Shown here: positions 1 to 11,300 of the stretch, piece by piece
How the letters are laid out: each line of letters opens with the position of its first letter
How positions within the stretch are numbered: position 1 is the first letter of the stretch
Source: Cyclospora cayetanensis
Lineage: Eukaryota > Apicomplexa > Conoidasida > Eucoccidiorida > Eimeriidae
Direction: 5' to 3'
NCBI RefSeq assembly: GCF_002999335.1
Contig: NW_020312042.1
Location: 1-64,000 of the forward strand
Length of the DNA stretch: 64,000 nucleotides
Made by a program: the position numbers and the translations under genes
The notes under the pieces: model-generated
What the model was told of the DNA's origin: nothing
The model's input: only the letters and a program-made list of their open reading frames with translations
The model's database searches: none

Positions 1-3000
1 TCCACCAGGAGTGACTTCCCAGTCTCGAAAAACCAGCTGACCCCTGGTCATCATCACTTCTGCTTGCCTCTCTTGAGATTTGCGCATACATGCACATACA
101 CAACTCTGTGTTTTCCAATCCCTCCGCTGTTAATGTGACTCTTGACCTCCAACCACCAGTTTTAGGCAGGGAGAGGACACGGGGTCTTCAATGCAGACCA
201 GGGATACGGATGAGTAAAGGGTTGACAAGTGTACTGTTGTATTATAAATCATTAAGCACGAGGAATAGCATCTAGCCGAGAAATTGATTTTTTGTGAGTA
301 TGTAGTGGCAATGCGAGCTTGTAGCAGCGCAGAACTGACCAGCCGTGGGTCCCAATAACGGCTTTATCTCCTATGTCTTCCTTCACTGCGCTGTAGCCTG
401 CATGGAATGCACTCTGTTACCTTGATGCGCCTTCTTTGCTCGCCAATCAGCCTGGTTCCGTTGAACGCAGCCTGGTCAATCAAGTTTTCTTGCTCGTTGA
501 ACACGCTTGAAGTTTAGGGCTATCTGACCCTATCTCCCAAGATAGAAACAGGTGCGCTATTGGGGGGTTGTCTGGGGCTTCCTAGTAAAAAGAATTTCCT
601 CTGGCCTTTTTGTCCACCTTAAACTCTATACGAGAGCTAGTCGACATAACTGCAAAGTTTATAGGCTCTAATACCCGACCCAGCAATTTTTTATCGGCGA
701 AGGACACGAAAGCTGTGCTGAGTGTTCCTGCGGCCTCAAGTAACCCATCATTTGCAGAAACCCCACTTATTGGCGATCTAATGACTGCGGATCTGCCCAT
801 TATTACATCTAGTGGCATGGCACTTTGTGTTAACTCAAAATAAACCAGTGCCGAGGCCGAAAGTTCATCTGAAATGTAGCTTTGCAAGCCAGCATTCCAT
901 TTTTCTCGTCATACCGATTTACCGATACTTTCCTTGATGCAGCTTTCCCAATTGTCGGGCGCCTTGTTGCTGAGCTGCTGTCGGTATCAACCGGTACATG
1001 ACAGCTTTTCAAGTGCTTGCGCTGCAGTAAGCCCTGCAGCCAGAAGACTCCTTATACATTAATAGACCCACTGTCAAAGTGCTTCTCTCTCCAACAAACA
1101 TACCGCGAAGAGAGCTCGTTTCTTATCATCACGAAGGTACAGTTTGCGGTAAAGTTCCAAACTGCTGTGGAATCTTCTACTAGCTGCTCACCCTTATGGC
1201 CATTATACTTTTTCTGGTCGACATCACTTCATCGATGCATTCATAAACGCTTTACTGGCTAAAAAGTCATACCGTTTGCCAAGCTGTAGAGCTGCTGAGT
1301 TCGCACAAACTTACAGAGGGTCCTGTGCCGCACCAACAGTCGTTGTCTCACCGTTATATTCCATCGCCAGGGGCTTTCCGCCCCAGATTGGCCTGTTGCT
1401 ACAGCGAATCAAAATATCGAAGTAGCAAATAAGTGGAGCAACATTATACAGCTGTTGCAGGGATACAGGAAAAACCACTGCTTTCCCAGCCGTTGTATGA
1501 ACAAGGAAGTTCTAGTTGCATCGAACAGTGCCATGCGTTGGTAGACACTTGACTCACTACAAAAACGAGCGCAATAAAAAGCAGTTGAGTCCCTTTTTTA
1601 AAAATCAAGCACTTTTCCTTTTCTACGCCTCTGAAGGCTTCGACATGAGCAGACAGGGACAGCTAGGGTGCTCGTGATTGCACCCACTAGGCACTAAGTG
1701 CCGTCAAGGGTAGTAACACATCGGGTGTACCGCGCAGGTACAGAGCATTGCGCCTTATATCACCCAGCCAACAGTACTTTGCAATAATAAGCCATGTAAG
1801 TAAACAAACCACTAGTCAATTCTACACGAATTCTTGGCTAATCACGACTAGTGCAGTGTGACTACCAAGGTGTAGCTTAGCCCGCTGCAGCAGGCAATGA
1901 GTCGAGGAACCTCATCAGAGCAAAGACTAACATATTTCCATGATGTAGTGATGCTGCTAAATTAGCTGTGGGGCCCTCATGGAGGTCCTAGAGTGGCAGC
2001 TCACCAAAAAAGGGATCTGACGTTGCAGAATACAAAGTTCGTTAGATGAGTGTTCGTGCTCAAGAATGCGTTTTCACCTGCGGTGCTGAGGATTGTAATG
2101 TGATCAGGAACCCACAGCCTTTCATTAAATTGTGAAGACGAAACTGGAAGCTGTGAAAAGTTTAGTTTTTTCTTTTAAGTTCTCAAATGCATCTTTCAGT
2201 GAAGAGACAAATTGGTTGTGCACCACCACAAAGCCACCTGATTGATCGTCGCCAACCTCACACGCACTTCTGTGAACCGCAAGGACGTTGCCTTAGCCAC
2301 TATTTGGCACTCATTTTTACTGAAAGATGCCCGAGAGAGTATCTAAAGCTGCAAAGCGGAGACAGCACCAGATGACGTACACACGCAGGAGCGTATGCAC
2401 GAAGCTTGCATTGCAGATTTGTATTCAAGCGCGAGATCAGATATGGTGTTGTTGAACTCAAAGCAAATTCTTGAGCCGATTCAATGAAAATAGTGAGAAA
2501 TTAGCACATTGACCAGTGAGTGCCCATCCGCGACGCGCAACACGACCACTGATGTAAATGATGAAGATACAGCGAAAATAGCATGCCAGTCGCCCGAAGT
2601 TCTGCTGTTCTTAATCCAATAATACCAATGCACACACGTAAATACAAATAGGTGAATATATCGAAGTGTTGCATAACTTAAGCCCTGCTGACCCATGGCT
2701 GGTCGGCCCGATACATTAACGACCGCGGTTTGGACCGCTGCCCTTTTCCCTTCTATTCTCTCTTATTTTGCGCTCATATTTGCATCTTATTTTCTCTTTG
2801 TTGACAACTTTAGCAGAGACCTTTCTGCTTTATGGCCGAGGCAGCAGAAGCTGTAACAGCAACCGCTCGACTGCCCGTCGGCACCCACTCGCTTCCCGTC
2901 ATCCGCTACCACGGGGGGCATTTCACGCTTTTGTTTGGACTTCGAGGCTCAGTGGGGCAATCCCCTTTACTTTTTCGTTTAGTTGAGGAGGCTTCAGTGT

Positions 3001-3823
3001 GTGCTGAGGAGAGCAACAGGGTGCGGGGCTCATGGCTTCTCCGTAACATCGATCCTTTACTGCCCAGCCTCAACGGTGGAATCGCATCACTTCATGGATT
3101 CAGTTCCTCTTCTAGGCGCCATCAGACTCCATATACATCACAGAGGGCAGCATATACCTCGTACACCACGAAGAGTCATTGCTCCTTCCAGGCCACCCGA
3201 GAACTAGGGGGCCCCTATCTGATCTGGAGTGAACAGTCATCTCCATTCACATTAACGTTCACTACCACCAGCACCCAGCTGGGTTGCTACAAGGGCATAG
3301 CGAAGCTTTTAGAGGTTCTCAAGTAGCTCCTTTCACTTGAGGAACAGCTGGGCTCGTAGCTAAATAATTCTTTTCTAAAAGGCAGCTGGGAAAGCCACCC
3401 AGAGAAAGTGGCACAAGGGCAGCATCACGTGGTACGATGCTGCCGGGCTGCCCCAAGGAACTGCAAACTCAGGTAAGACTGTCGTCATTTCGAGAAAATA
3501 TTTTTCGGATGCTGCATCGGTTGTGATCCGCGGTTCCTCCTCTCAGCCCTCTTGCTTGGTAATTTACTTGTTCGTAGTGTCTCTCGCTTATATGGCTGTG
3601 GATTGCGTTGGTAAGCTTATTGCCGTCTCTACTTATTGCTTTTATTCTGCTTTATCATGCTCTATTTCCAGCTTCTAGTGTAACCCCGGATCGGTTGCCT
3701 TCATTATTTCATTAGCTTTGAGAGAGAGGCTTCTCAGCATGTAGAAAGACTGCTGTGTTCGTGGATTCTCTGATTGACGTTCTTTCCTGTCCTCAGGATC
3801 CGCGTAATCGTTGTTAGTCGATA
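1..3823. other. Intergenic region with no supported gene
   Basis: I see no conserved protein or RNA gene here. The longest open frame (2832-3326, +) has no recognisable domain and lies just upstream of the ARO start, so it is more likely promoter and 5' leader. A stretch near 1630-1895 belongs to a dispersed repeat family listed separately. Confidence 0.5.
1630..1895 (+). repeat. Dispersed repeat R1, copy 1
   Basis: This stretch shares an ordered series of short blocks with 31240-31560, 43150-43395 and 57200-57465. The blocks are a GACAGGG(A/C)CAGCTAGG block, a TAGGCACT block, a 'GCAAT...AAG' block followed by an A-rich 'AAGTAAACAAA' tract, and a terminal 'GTGTAGC(T/C)TA' block. All four copies lie in the same orientation. 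The copies are diverged and I could only align them by eye. They may be solo LTRs or a short non-autonomous element. Confidence 0.4.
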
Positions 3824-6800
3824 ATGGGGAACCAGTGCTGCGCCGGGAGGGATGTAAGATGGTTTCGTCAATGGCTGTAGTATAATGGACGAAAATTGCG
3901 TTGTTTTTTAAACATTTAAAGTTAAACTTGTGTTAAGGATATTAAAAGTATCACGAACGGCGACTGACCTTTTCTATGATCCTTGTTCATACTTTACGCG
4001 TATGTTTCTATCCTTACTATATCTGCTCTGCAGACTGCGTACAAGCGGAAAGCGCAGGAGAATGAATACGGTGGAAAGCTGAAAAACATGCTGTCTTTTG
4101 GAAGTGGTACATTCAAGATGCCTCGTCTTTTTCCAGCTTCCTATTGGCATACTTCTCGGTTTCATAAGAAGCAGATATAAGGGGAAGCAGAATTGAAGAA
4201 TAGCTGCTTGTCTCGTTCTTAACTCAAAAAAACAACAGCAGCAGCGCATAGCGCAGGACATATGTATAAAGGTCTTGTTTTGCGTTGTGTGTTTAGTAGG
4301 GGACGATGTGGTACGATTCGACAGGGCATATGACAACAACGATATTCCAGAGTTTGTTCGCCTCTGCAATTCGACTTGCGAGGTATCACTTCGTCTATTC
4401 ACACACCATGCGTTCTATCACCGATATTGGCTACTTTGATGCTTCCACTGTTCTTCGGTATTGCATTTGTGCACCCTTTTCGTTGTTTTTTTCGGCGCTA
4501 CTGCAAAATGTCCCGTCATTCCTGCTAATTGTTTGCGGTTGGGTTTGTGGCTCATTCAGTATCGTAGGTTATCCGACTTTCTTAATTTGACGTCCCTCCT
4601 GCGTAATTATGTCTGCTGTGTTTCTTCAGATTGAAAAGCTAGAGGAGCGAATGCACCCGTGGGCCGCAGACCCCGAGACCATTGGAGCCCTCGCCGCTAC
4701 TCAGCTTGCCATCTTCGCCTCTCGCGAACGTATGAACGAACAAGCACACACAATACAGGCTTTATGAGCCGAAGCAAGCTGCGACTTCATAAACACGGGA
4801 ACAACCTAAGAATGTTTGAGTCATAATCTTATGTATGCGTAGCCAGTTTAGGTACACACGGTTTCTGCACGTCTCAAATAGCATATGAAGGGTCGTAAGA
4901 CGATTGGCTTGATTAAAGTGAAACAGTAGGAGTTTGGACTGCTGTGTCAACATAGAGACGTTGGAGTGCTCCGTGCAATTCGAAGGGCTCAAAATATTTG
5001 GACAGTTCAGGCTCGTTGGCGTTTCTTTTTCATCTAGAAATTCCTGGCGTTTGTTTGCGTTGTAGAGGAGCCACAACTGAAGGACGAAATTCGAGAAGCA
5101 GGCGGAATCGAAGTGCTTGTCAAGCTCCTTGCGTCCAAGGTGCATATTTGAGTAATTGTGTAGTGCATGCTAGCATTCTTTCAGGCAAAGCATTCAGAAG
5201 TGTAAACGGCTTTGCAGCTTGGAGAGAACGTTACACGCCAGTATGCATGAGCAAACTGGAAAGCATGCAGAGAGTACTTTAATATATTTTCTCTTGTCTA
5301 GCAATTGACGTTCCTAGGGCGTTCAGGTGCCCAACTAGCCCTGAACATAACTATTGTGTATGGCTATAAATGAGAAGTGCAGCCAAGGACTTAAATTATG
5401 TGTCTCAAACGAGTGGCTCAGCAGTAGCCATTTCTTTAATTTCGTATGCATGACGTAAAGCGCGTGAAATGCCATCCCCCGTGATGCTGCTGACTTTTTT
5501 CGTGGATCAAACAGACCGAGCTTTACAATACTCACTTTCCGGCTATTTTTAAATCTGGAGCCTGTTTTGTATCGTCTACTTTGCTTTTTGTGCTTGTGCC
5601 TTAGGAGTTGGACAGAAAACATTCAGCAGTGGTCGCGCTTTCCTTTCTCTCAGTGGATAGTAAGCCCTACCTCCGTAGCTCCGCTTTGATATAACGTGAC
5701 ATCCATACTAGCACAACCTGCGGCACTGCCTCTACCCATTATGGCTCCTTTCGAAAGGGGAACCATAAAGCAGCTTTCCTGCTCAGTTTTGCGTTAAGAT
5801 ATCGTCTGCTGTATCTTTGCGTGTCAATCTTTTAGATCCCCAGAATTGCATTGCAATGTTCAATGCGGGGGCGATGCCCTACTTAATCCAGGGAATGAAG
5901 TCTGACATTGAGGGAATGCGCGCAGCTTGCGCACAAACGGCACGCAACATTTACGTACTCGGTAAACGCAAACCCTGAACCCCAAACTGGATGACAAATC
6001 TACGCACAGAAATATCCAGCAGGTTTTTTGCTTAATTCACATTTCAGGGCTAGGCGTTCGTCTTATAGTAATGGGAGGCAGCGCCGCTGCTTTAGATCAT
6101 AGAGGGGATGGGGGACCATGTCCTTGACCGAAAGAATAACAGTATCACCAGTTCGTCAGAGGTTTAGTTAATGGAATTTACTGTGCATTCTGGTTCTGTC
6201 CGCAGATATCAAGTACCGCCGCACATTTATGAAAGGCGGAGGCATCGCACAGCTTGTGCGATTTCTCGAAATGTAAGATTCATGCGAATCTCCCGAGCAA
6301 CAGTTATTGTGGTCACAACGCCTCATGTCTCTGCCCTACATACTCTGCTCAGCTAAAGAAGCACAATCGGCATAAGAAACAAAGCGCGCGTTCCGCTCGG
6401 GGGAACTCATTCATAGACGTTGGCCGGATTGTTCTGGTATCCGTTGTGCCAACATGTTCAGCCCCCCCAACGCCACCAATGTGTACACACAGCTGGAGGC
6501 AATATATCACTTGGAAGATTTGGTGGGGAACGAAAATGAAGAACTTCCGGAGTTCGTGCAGGCAGTCAAAGCTGCTGGAGCCATACCAAAACTCAAGAAA
6601 CTTCAGGAGGTGAGCTCCGCCACATACTATCCACCGCTGCGCCTGCCCCTTAACCTCCATTGGCCTTTATGCTGTATGTGCCTTGTTTGTTTGCCTCCTT
6701 CCCTTTTTGGGAGCCAATGCCTAGTGGCATTGCTACACGGATGGCCCATGTTTGCCTTTTCTTCCCCTCCTGTGTGTGGGGAATGGCTTCAAGTATATAC

Positions 6801-6988
6801 CAGTAGCGAAGTGGTGCCAGTAGAGTCACTAGAAAACAACTCAAAGCACCTGCAATCATCCTTCTCAGGTGTACTGTGCCTTATGGTTTGCCTTTCGCTG
6901 CTGCCGTACTTGTACGCTGCAGTCGCAGTGCCGCGACCAGGACGTGGTAGACGCCGCGAATCTGCTGCTGGCTCGCCTCGCAGACTAA
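3824..6988 (+). CDS. ARO: Armadillo repeats only protein (ARO), rhoptry-anchored
   Basis: Nine exons: 3824-3853, 4034-4174, 4630-4729, 5066-5139, 5605-5659, 5836-5961, 6206-6272, 6462-6609 and 6923-6988. They join in frame to 268 residues. Exon 1 encodes only MGNQCCAGRD, a dual-acylation signal with Gly2 for myristoylation and Cys5/Cys6 for palmitoylation. The rest is armadillo-type helical repeats, with motifs such as 'EIREAGGIEVLVKLLASK', 'NAGAMPYLIQGM' and 'MKGGGIAQLVRFLE'. In Toxoplasma and Plasmodium, ARO sits on the cytosolic face of rhoptries and positions them apically with myosin F and an adaptor protein. The length is close to that of known AROs (about 270-280 residues). The start is fixed by the lipidation motif. 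All introns are GT-AG except intron 2, which starts with AT where GT is expected. The gene converges on the phosphatase gene downstream. Identity is from family recognition; function is inferred from orthologues. Confidence 0.92.
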
Positions 6989-8343
6989 ATGTCTCCGGTA
7001 CAAGAGAAACAAAGTTCGTGAGGATTCTTACAACAAAATGCGACAGATTCCTCCCGTGCCCCTGCAGCGTAGTGCAGCGCAACGAGTGTGCACCCTGCAC
7101 CATGCAGGGGACGCCCTAGCCTGATGAGGACCATCGAATCAACCGCATCGCACCCTGCTGGGCGGTTGCTTGGGTCCTTTCCCAGCATATATTATTTACG
7201 GGGTGGCCTTCCTTTATCGAGCAAACAAAGCTGCTCCCTGTCCTTGCCTTTTGCCGTGAGCTTGCACCACGTGCACACTGGGACAGGGCTTGGCAACCGA
7301 CGAAAAAGGACTCTTTCCCGCTCTTCCTCTGCCTCCTCTTTCTATAAGCTTGTAAATAGACTAATGAGGCATATTAATCGGCACGTTATCATAATAGTCA
7401 GCGCATAGGCGGACGAACAGTATATGATAAGATAGCTCTCTCACTCGGCAGACCAGACAAGTTGGTACAAGCAGTCCTTTCTCCTTGCGTCCTTTTTCCA
7501 TAGCACTGCAGTGGAGTGACTAGCTTTATTGACGACCTTCTTGGTGCCGTGATCTACCGTAATACGATGGCCTCAGGACTTACGGGCTGTTGTACCCTTT
7601 CCCCTGTGCCCTCCTGTCTCTTGCCTCTGCCTCCGCTCTCTCTACGGATTCAGAAAACCCCTTCCAGTTAGTACAACCAAGAAAAGGTCTGAGATGTTCA
7701 TAGAACTGGAACGTCAGCTACGAAATGAGCTTTCCCCTCCCTGTGTTGTCCTGTCGACTTTTACTGCACTGGTATTCACAAATGTGCCATCACACGAACT
7801 ATGTCCTGTGCACAACCATACACATGGTTAGGTAATGCCCCCTGCATCGCACCGGGCCGACGGTTCTGTCTCGCCAAAACAAGACAAGCGATGGCAACAG
7901 GGATGAAAAGGAACGAAGACCCAGCAACCTTGCAACTTTGCCCTAGCTCAATTAAAAAAATACATATCTGACCAAGTACTGTATTGCGCAAATCATGTGC
8001 TGCCTACTGGCCAATGAGCTGTCTCGCACATAGGCCGTGCCTCGCCTTGGCTTTCACCGGCATCCACAAGCGCGAAGGATAAGAAATAAATCCGATATGC
8101 AAGAATGGGGAGCAACATAACTGCTGCAAAGAAAAAAAAGCCTGTTCGGTTCGCGGTTCAATCAAACCAAATATATCTATGCTAAGAGAAACAGATCATG
8201 CAACACGGGTTTCATGCCACAAGACCTCCATCCACTTCCTGTATTACGCAATTTGTAGTGCCAAACACGAGCAGTTTTTTCACTCGTGATTCTGTTGGCC
8301 AGCAAAGTGGTATCTGTGCTTTTCCCGCGAGTCGAACAGCACG
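6989..8343. other. Convergent intergenic region (ARO / phosphatase 3' ends)
   Basis: The stretch lies between the stop of ARO (+) and the stop of the phosphatase gene (-), so it should hold both 3' untranslated regions. I see no conserved coding or RNA signal; the short open frames here are uninformative. Confidence 0.5.
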
Positions 8344-11300
8344 TCAATGCATTGGCTGCTGCTGCTGCACCTGCTGCAAGTACTGCATGAGCTGGTCCTG
8401 AGTAACTTGCTGGCCGCTAGAAGAGTTAGAGATTGAACTCAAGAAGGATTGATAGTACTGCGTGTATAGCTGCGCCAACACTTGCGGGTCGACGGAGGCT
8501 CCTCTCTGTGCTGCCTGCTGCTGAAGCAGCTGTATCACATACCCAGGAACGGGCTCCTGCTGCTGATATTGCTGCTGCTGCGCAGCACTGAACTCGGAGT
8601 TCCCTCCTTGCGGAAGGGATGAGGAAGAATAAGCCGGAGGACATGGGCTTCCTCCAGCCTGATGCTGCAAGAATGTTTGGGGCACGCTGCCGAAGCCCTG
8701 CTGCTGCTGCAAGAATGTTTGGGGCACGCTGCCAAAGCCCTGCTGCTGCTGCATCATACCTGGACCGCCGGGGTTACTAAGCTGAGCATCGCGGTGCTGA
8801 GGAGAACATTGGTTACTAAATCCATTCATAGAGCCCCGAATTGCGCCTCCAGCTTGGAAATCGCTGCCACGAGAACATCCAAAAGCCTCACGTCCAGGGG
8901 CCCCCAAAGGTCTATCAGAGCCGCCCCACTCCGACTGAGAAGCTCCAGCGGAGTTGTTACACACAGCGCCTCCCCACTCTCCTCCGGATCTGCCAGCAGG
9001 CAAATGGGAATTCCATTCTCCACTGAAGCCACCATCCGCGTTCGGCCTACGGCGCTTGGACGTACCTGCGCACTCAGGTCCAGGGGGCCCTTGGTTCCAA
9101 CCATCTGAGGCCCCCTGGGGCCTGCAACTTTCCCAGTTGTTGGTGCCCCAGGTCCCACCCTCTGCGTTGTCCTTGGGCATCTGAAAAGCGTGTCCGCCTG
9201 CTAAAGCTCCCTGAACACAAGGCGTCCAGCCCTGTGGATTGTGGGCTCTCCATGAGCCCCCCGCAGAAGGCGTCGGTGTTTGCTGTCGGACCGCGTCATA
9301 GAAGTCTCGAGGGGGCCCCTGCCGAGATGCTCGAGCCCCCGGGTCTTTGCTCCTCTCATCAAATTGGCGGGGGCCATCCTGTGGATACCCCGGGCGAAAC
9401 TCAGGAACTCCTGGCACCGGGAAGTGCGGAGGTATCACTTGCGGCTCAGGGCCTTTCCATGCCCCTGCATTCTTGGAAGGGGGAGGAGGGGGAGGTGGTT
9501 CTCTCCACTGGCCTCCCCCCCCGAAGAAGGGAGGGGGCGGGGGCGCTACTGGCTTGCCTCCACAATCAGCGGCCGGTCCTCCGAACCGGCCGTTTCCGCG
9601 CATAAAAGGAGGAATGACATCCACATCCACGGAACCCCTCTTGCGAAAACCTCCAGGCCCCATCCACGGATGAGGCGGCGGAATAGGGCCCCCAAATCCT
9701 GGGGGGGGGAATGGAGCTCCAAAGGGCAGTGGGAGCGGTGGAGGCCCCCGCTTGGGTCTGGGGGGATGCTGGACGGACCAGTTGAGCGCGACGGCATCGA
9801 GCTCTTTCCCTCGTGCGAGGATATACGGCAGGAAGTCTAAAGTGAAGGCCTGAAGGGGCTGCTTGCGGAGCGAGACAAGTTCGGACGCTACGAGAGTTTC
9901 GAACGAAAAAGGATCTGCCGCCTGCACATACAAGATGTAGTGATACGCCAAAGGTTTCTCCATGGGCTGTGGGGCAACTGCATCCTGCTGCGGTGCCTGT
10001 TCCTCCGCCTGCTCTGGCGGTTGTTGTACCGGTTCCCCCTCATCCTCTGCTTTCGGCCCACTCGTTCTGTTGGGGACTCCCACTCGTCTGCGACGCCTGA
10101 AACCTGTCTTCTTATTGGTCGCGGGATATCCCAGATGCTGATTGACATTGGACGATGCAAGGACGCGGTAATCGCACATACGGAGATTAGGATGCAAGTC
10201 TAGTAGGTACAATAGCAGCTCCTCAGGGGCCAACAAGGCATTGGAAAGAGGACCAAACAGAACCACACCGTTGTTGGGGACTTCTGATGGGACAACTGGC
10301 AGCTGTTTCATTTCATCCTCCGTCAAAAATACCTCCTTGGCGTCTTCAGCCGCCCCTGCTGCTGTTTGCTCTGTGACTGCACCCGGCGCTTCCTCTACCT
10401 TGACATCAGAAGATTCTCCCTTTGCCTCGCAGATGTTCCCCCCCTCTGCTTCTCCTGTCGCCTCTTCCTTCACTGCGGCGTCCTTTGACTCCTGTTGCTG
10501 CTGTTGCTTTTGCTCCCTCTGCTCCCTGTTCTGCGAAGCTTGCTTCGCCCTTATGAGCCTTTGCCTTTCCAACTCCCTGTAGGACGTGAGGCTCTTCTTA
10601 AAGCCACCTGATATGGGAATGGTCCTCCCAGTTTCTGTTGGTGCTGCCGCCGTGGCGACACGAACAAAACAGCTGCCCTTCTGCAATTCAACGCCATCAG
10701 CTGCTGCATTCTCTGCATATACTGGATGCAGCTCAGGGGCCGCAAGGGCCGCCCGCATAGCCTCAGAAACTCCCTCTTTCTCCAATTGCTGCAGGGCAGC
10801 GATGATCTCCTCCCGAGGAATCGCATGCCCCCTCGCTGCCTTAAAAACTCCCTGAGCTTCCGCTGCCGAGAGGCCCAACAACGCCATCAGCAGCGCGCAT
10901 ACCATGTATCCTGTCCTGTTCACTCCATGAGTGCAATGCGTTACGACTGTAAAACGCCAGCTGCATGTGCACGGGGTCACCTCCTTGGATGCCTCTTCCC
11001 TCGAGTTGCCCTTCTGCGGAGTCGCCGCCCCAGTCCCAGAATTGCACACGGCACAGTCCGCTGCAGCCGCCCAATGCTCAGCTACACGAATGCCTTGCAT
11101 GGTGAGGAGAGACAAAAGCTTGAAATAGTTAAGGAGACTTTCGGGGGTGGGAACCTCTCCACCCCCTTGGCTCTTATGCCAAAACACGGGCAAACAATCC
11201 CGCCGGAGCAGCTGAGGCTCATAGTGACGCTCTGTAAGGCACAAATTTATGACTGACAGGATTCGCATACGGCCCTCGTCTATCAGACACTCAGAGCCGC

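Noticed and set aside
2832..3326. Plus-strand open frame of 164 codons upstream of ARO
   Set aside because: No domain, no matching splice links, and the ARO protein is complete from its acylation motif at 3824.
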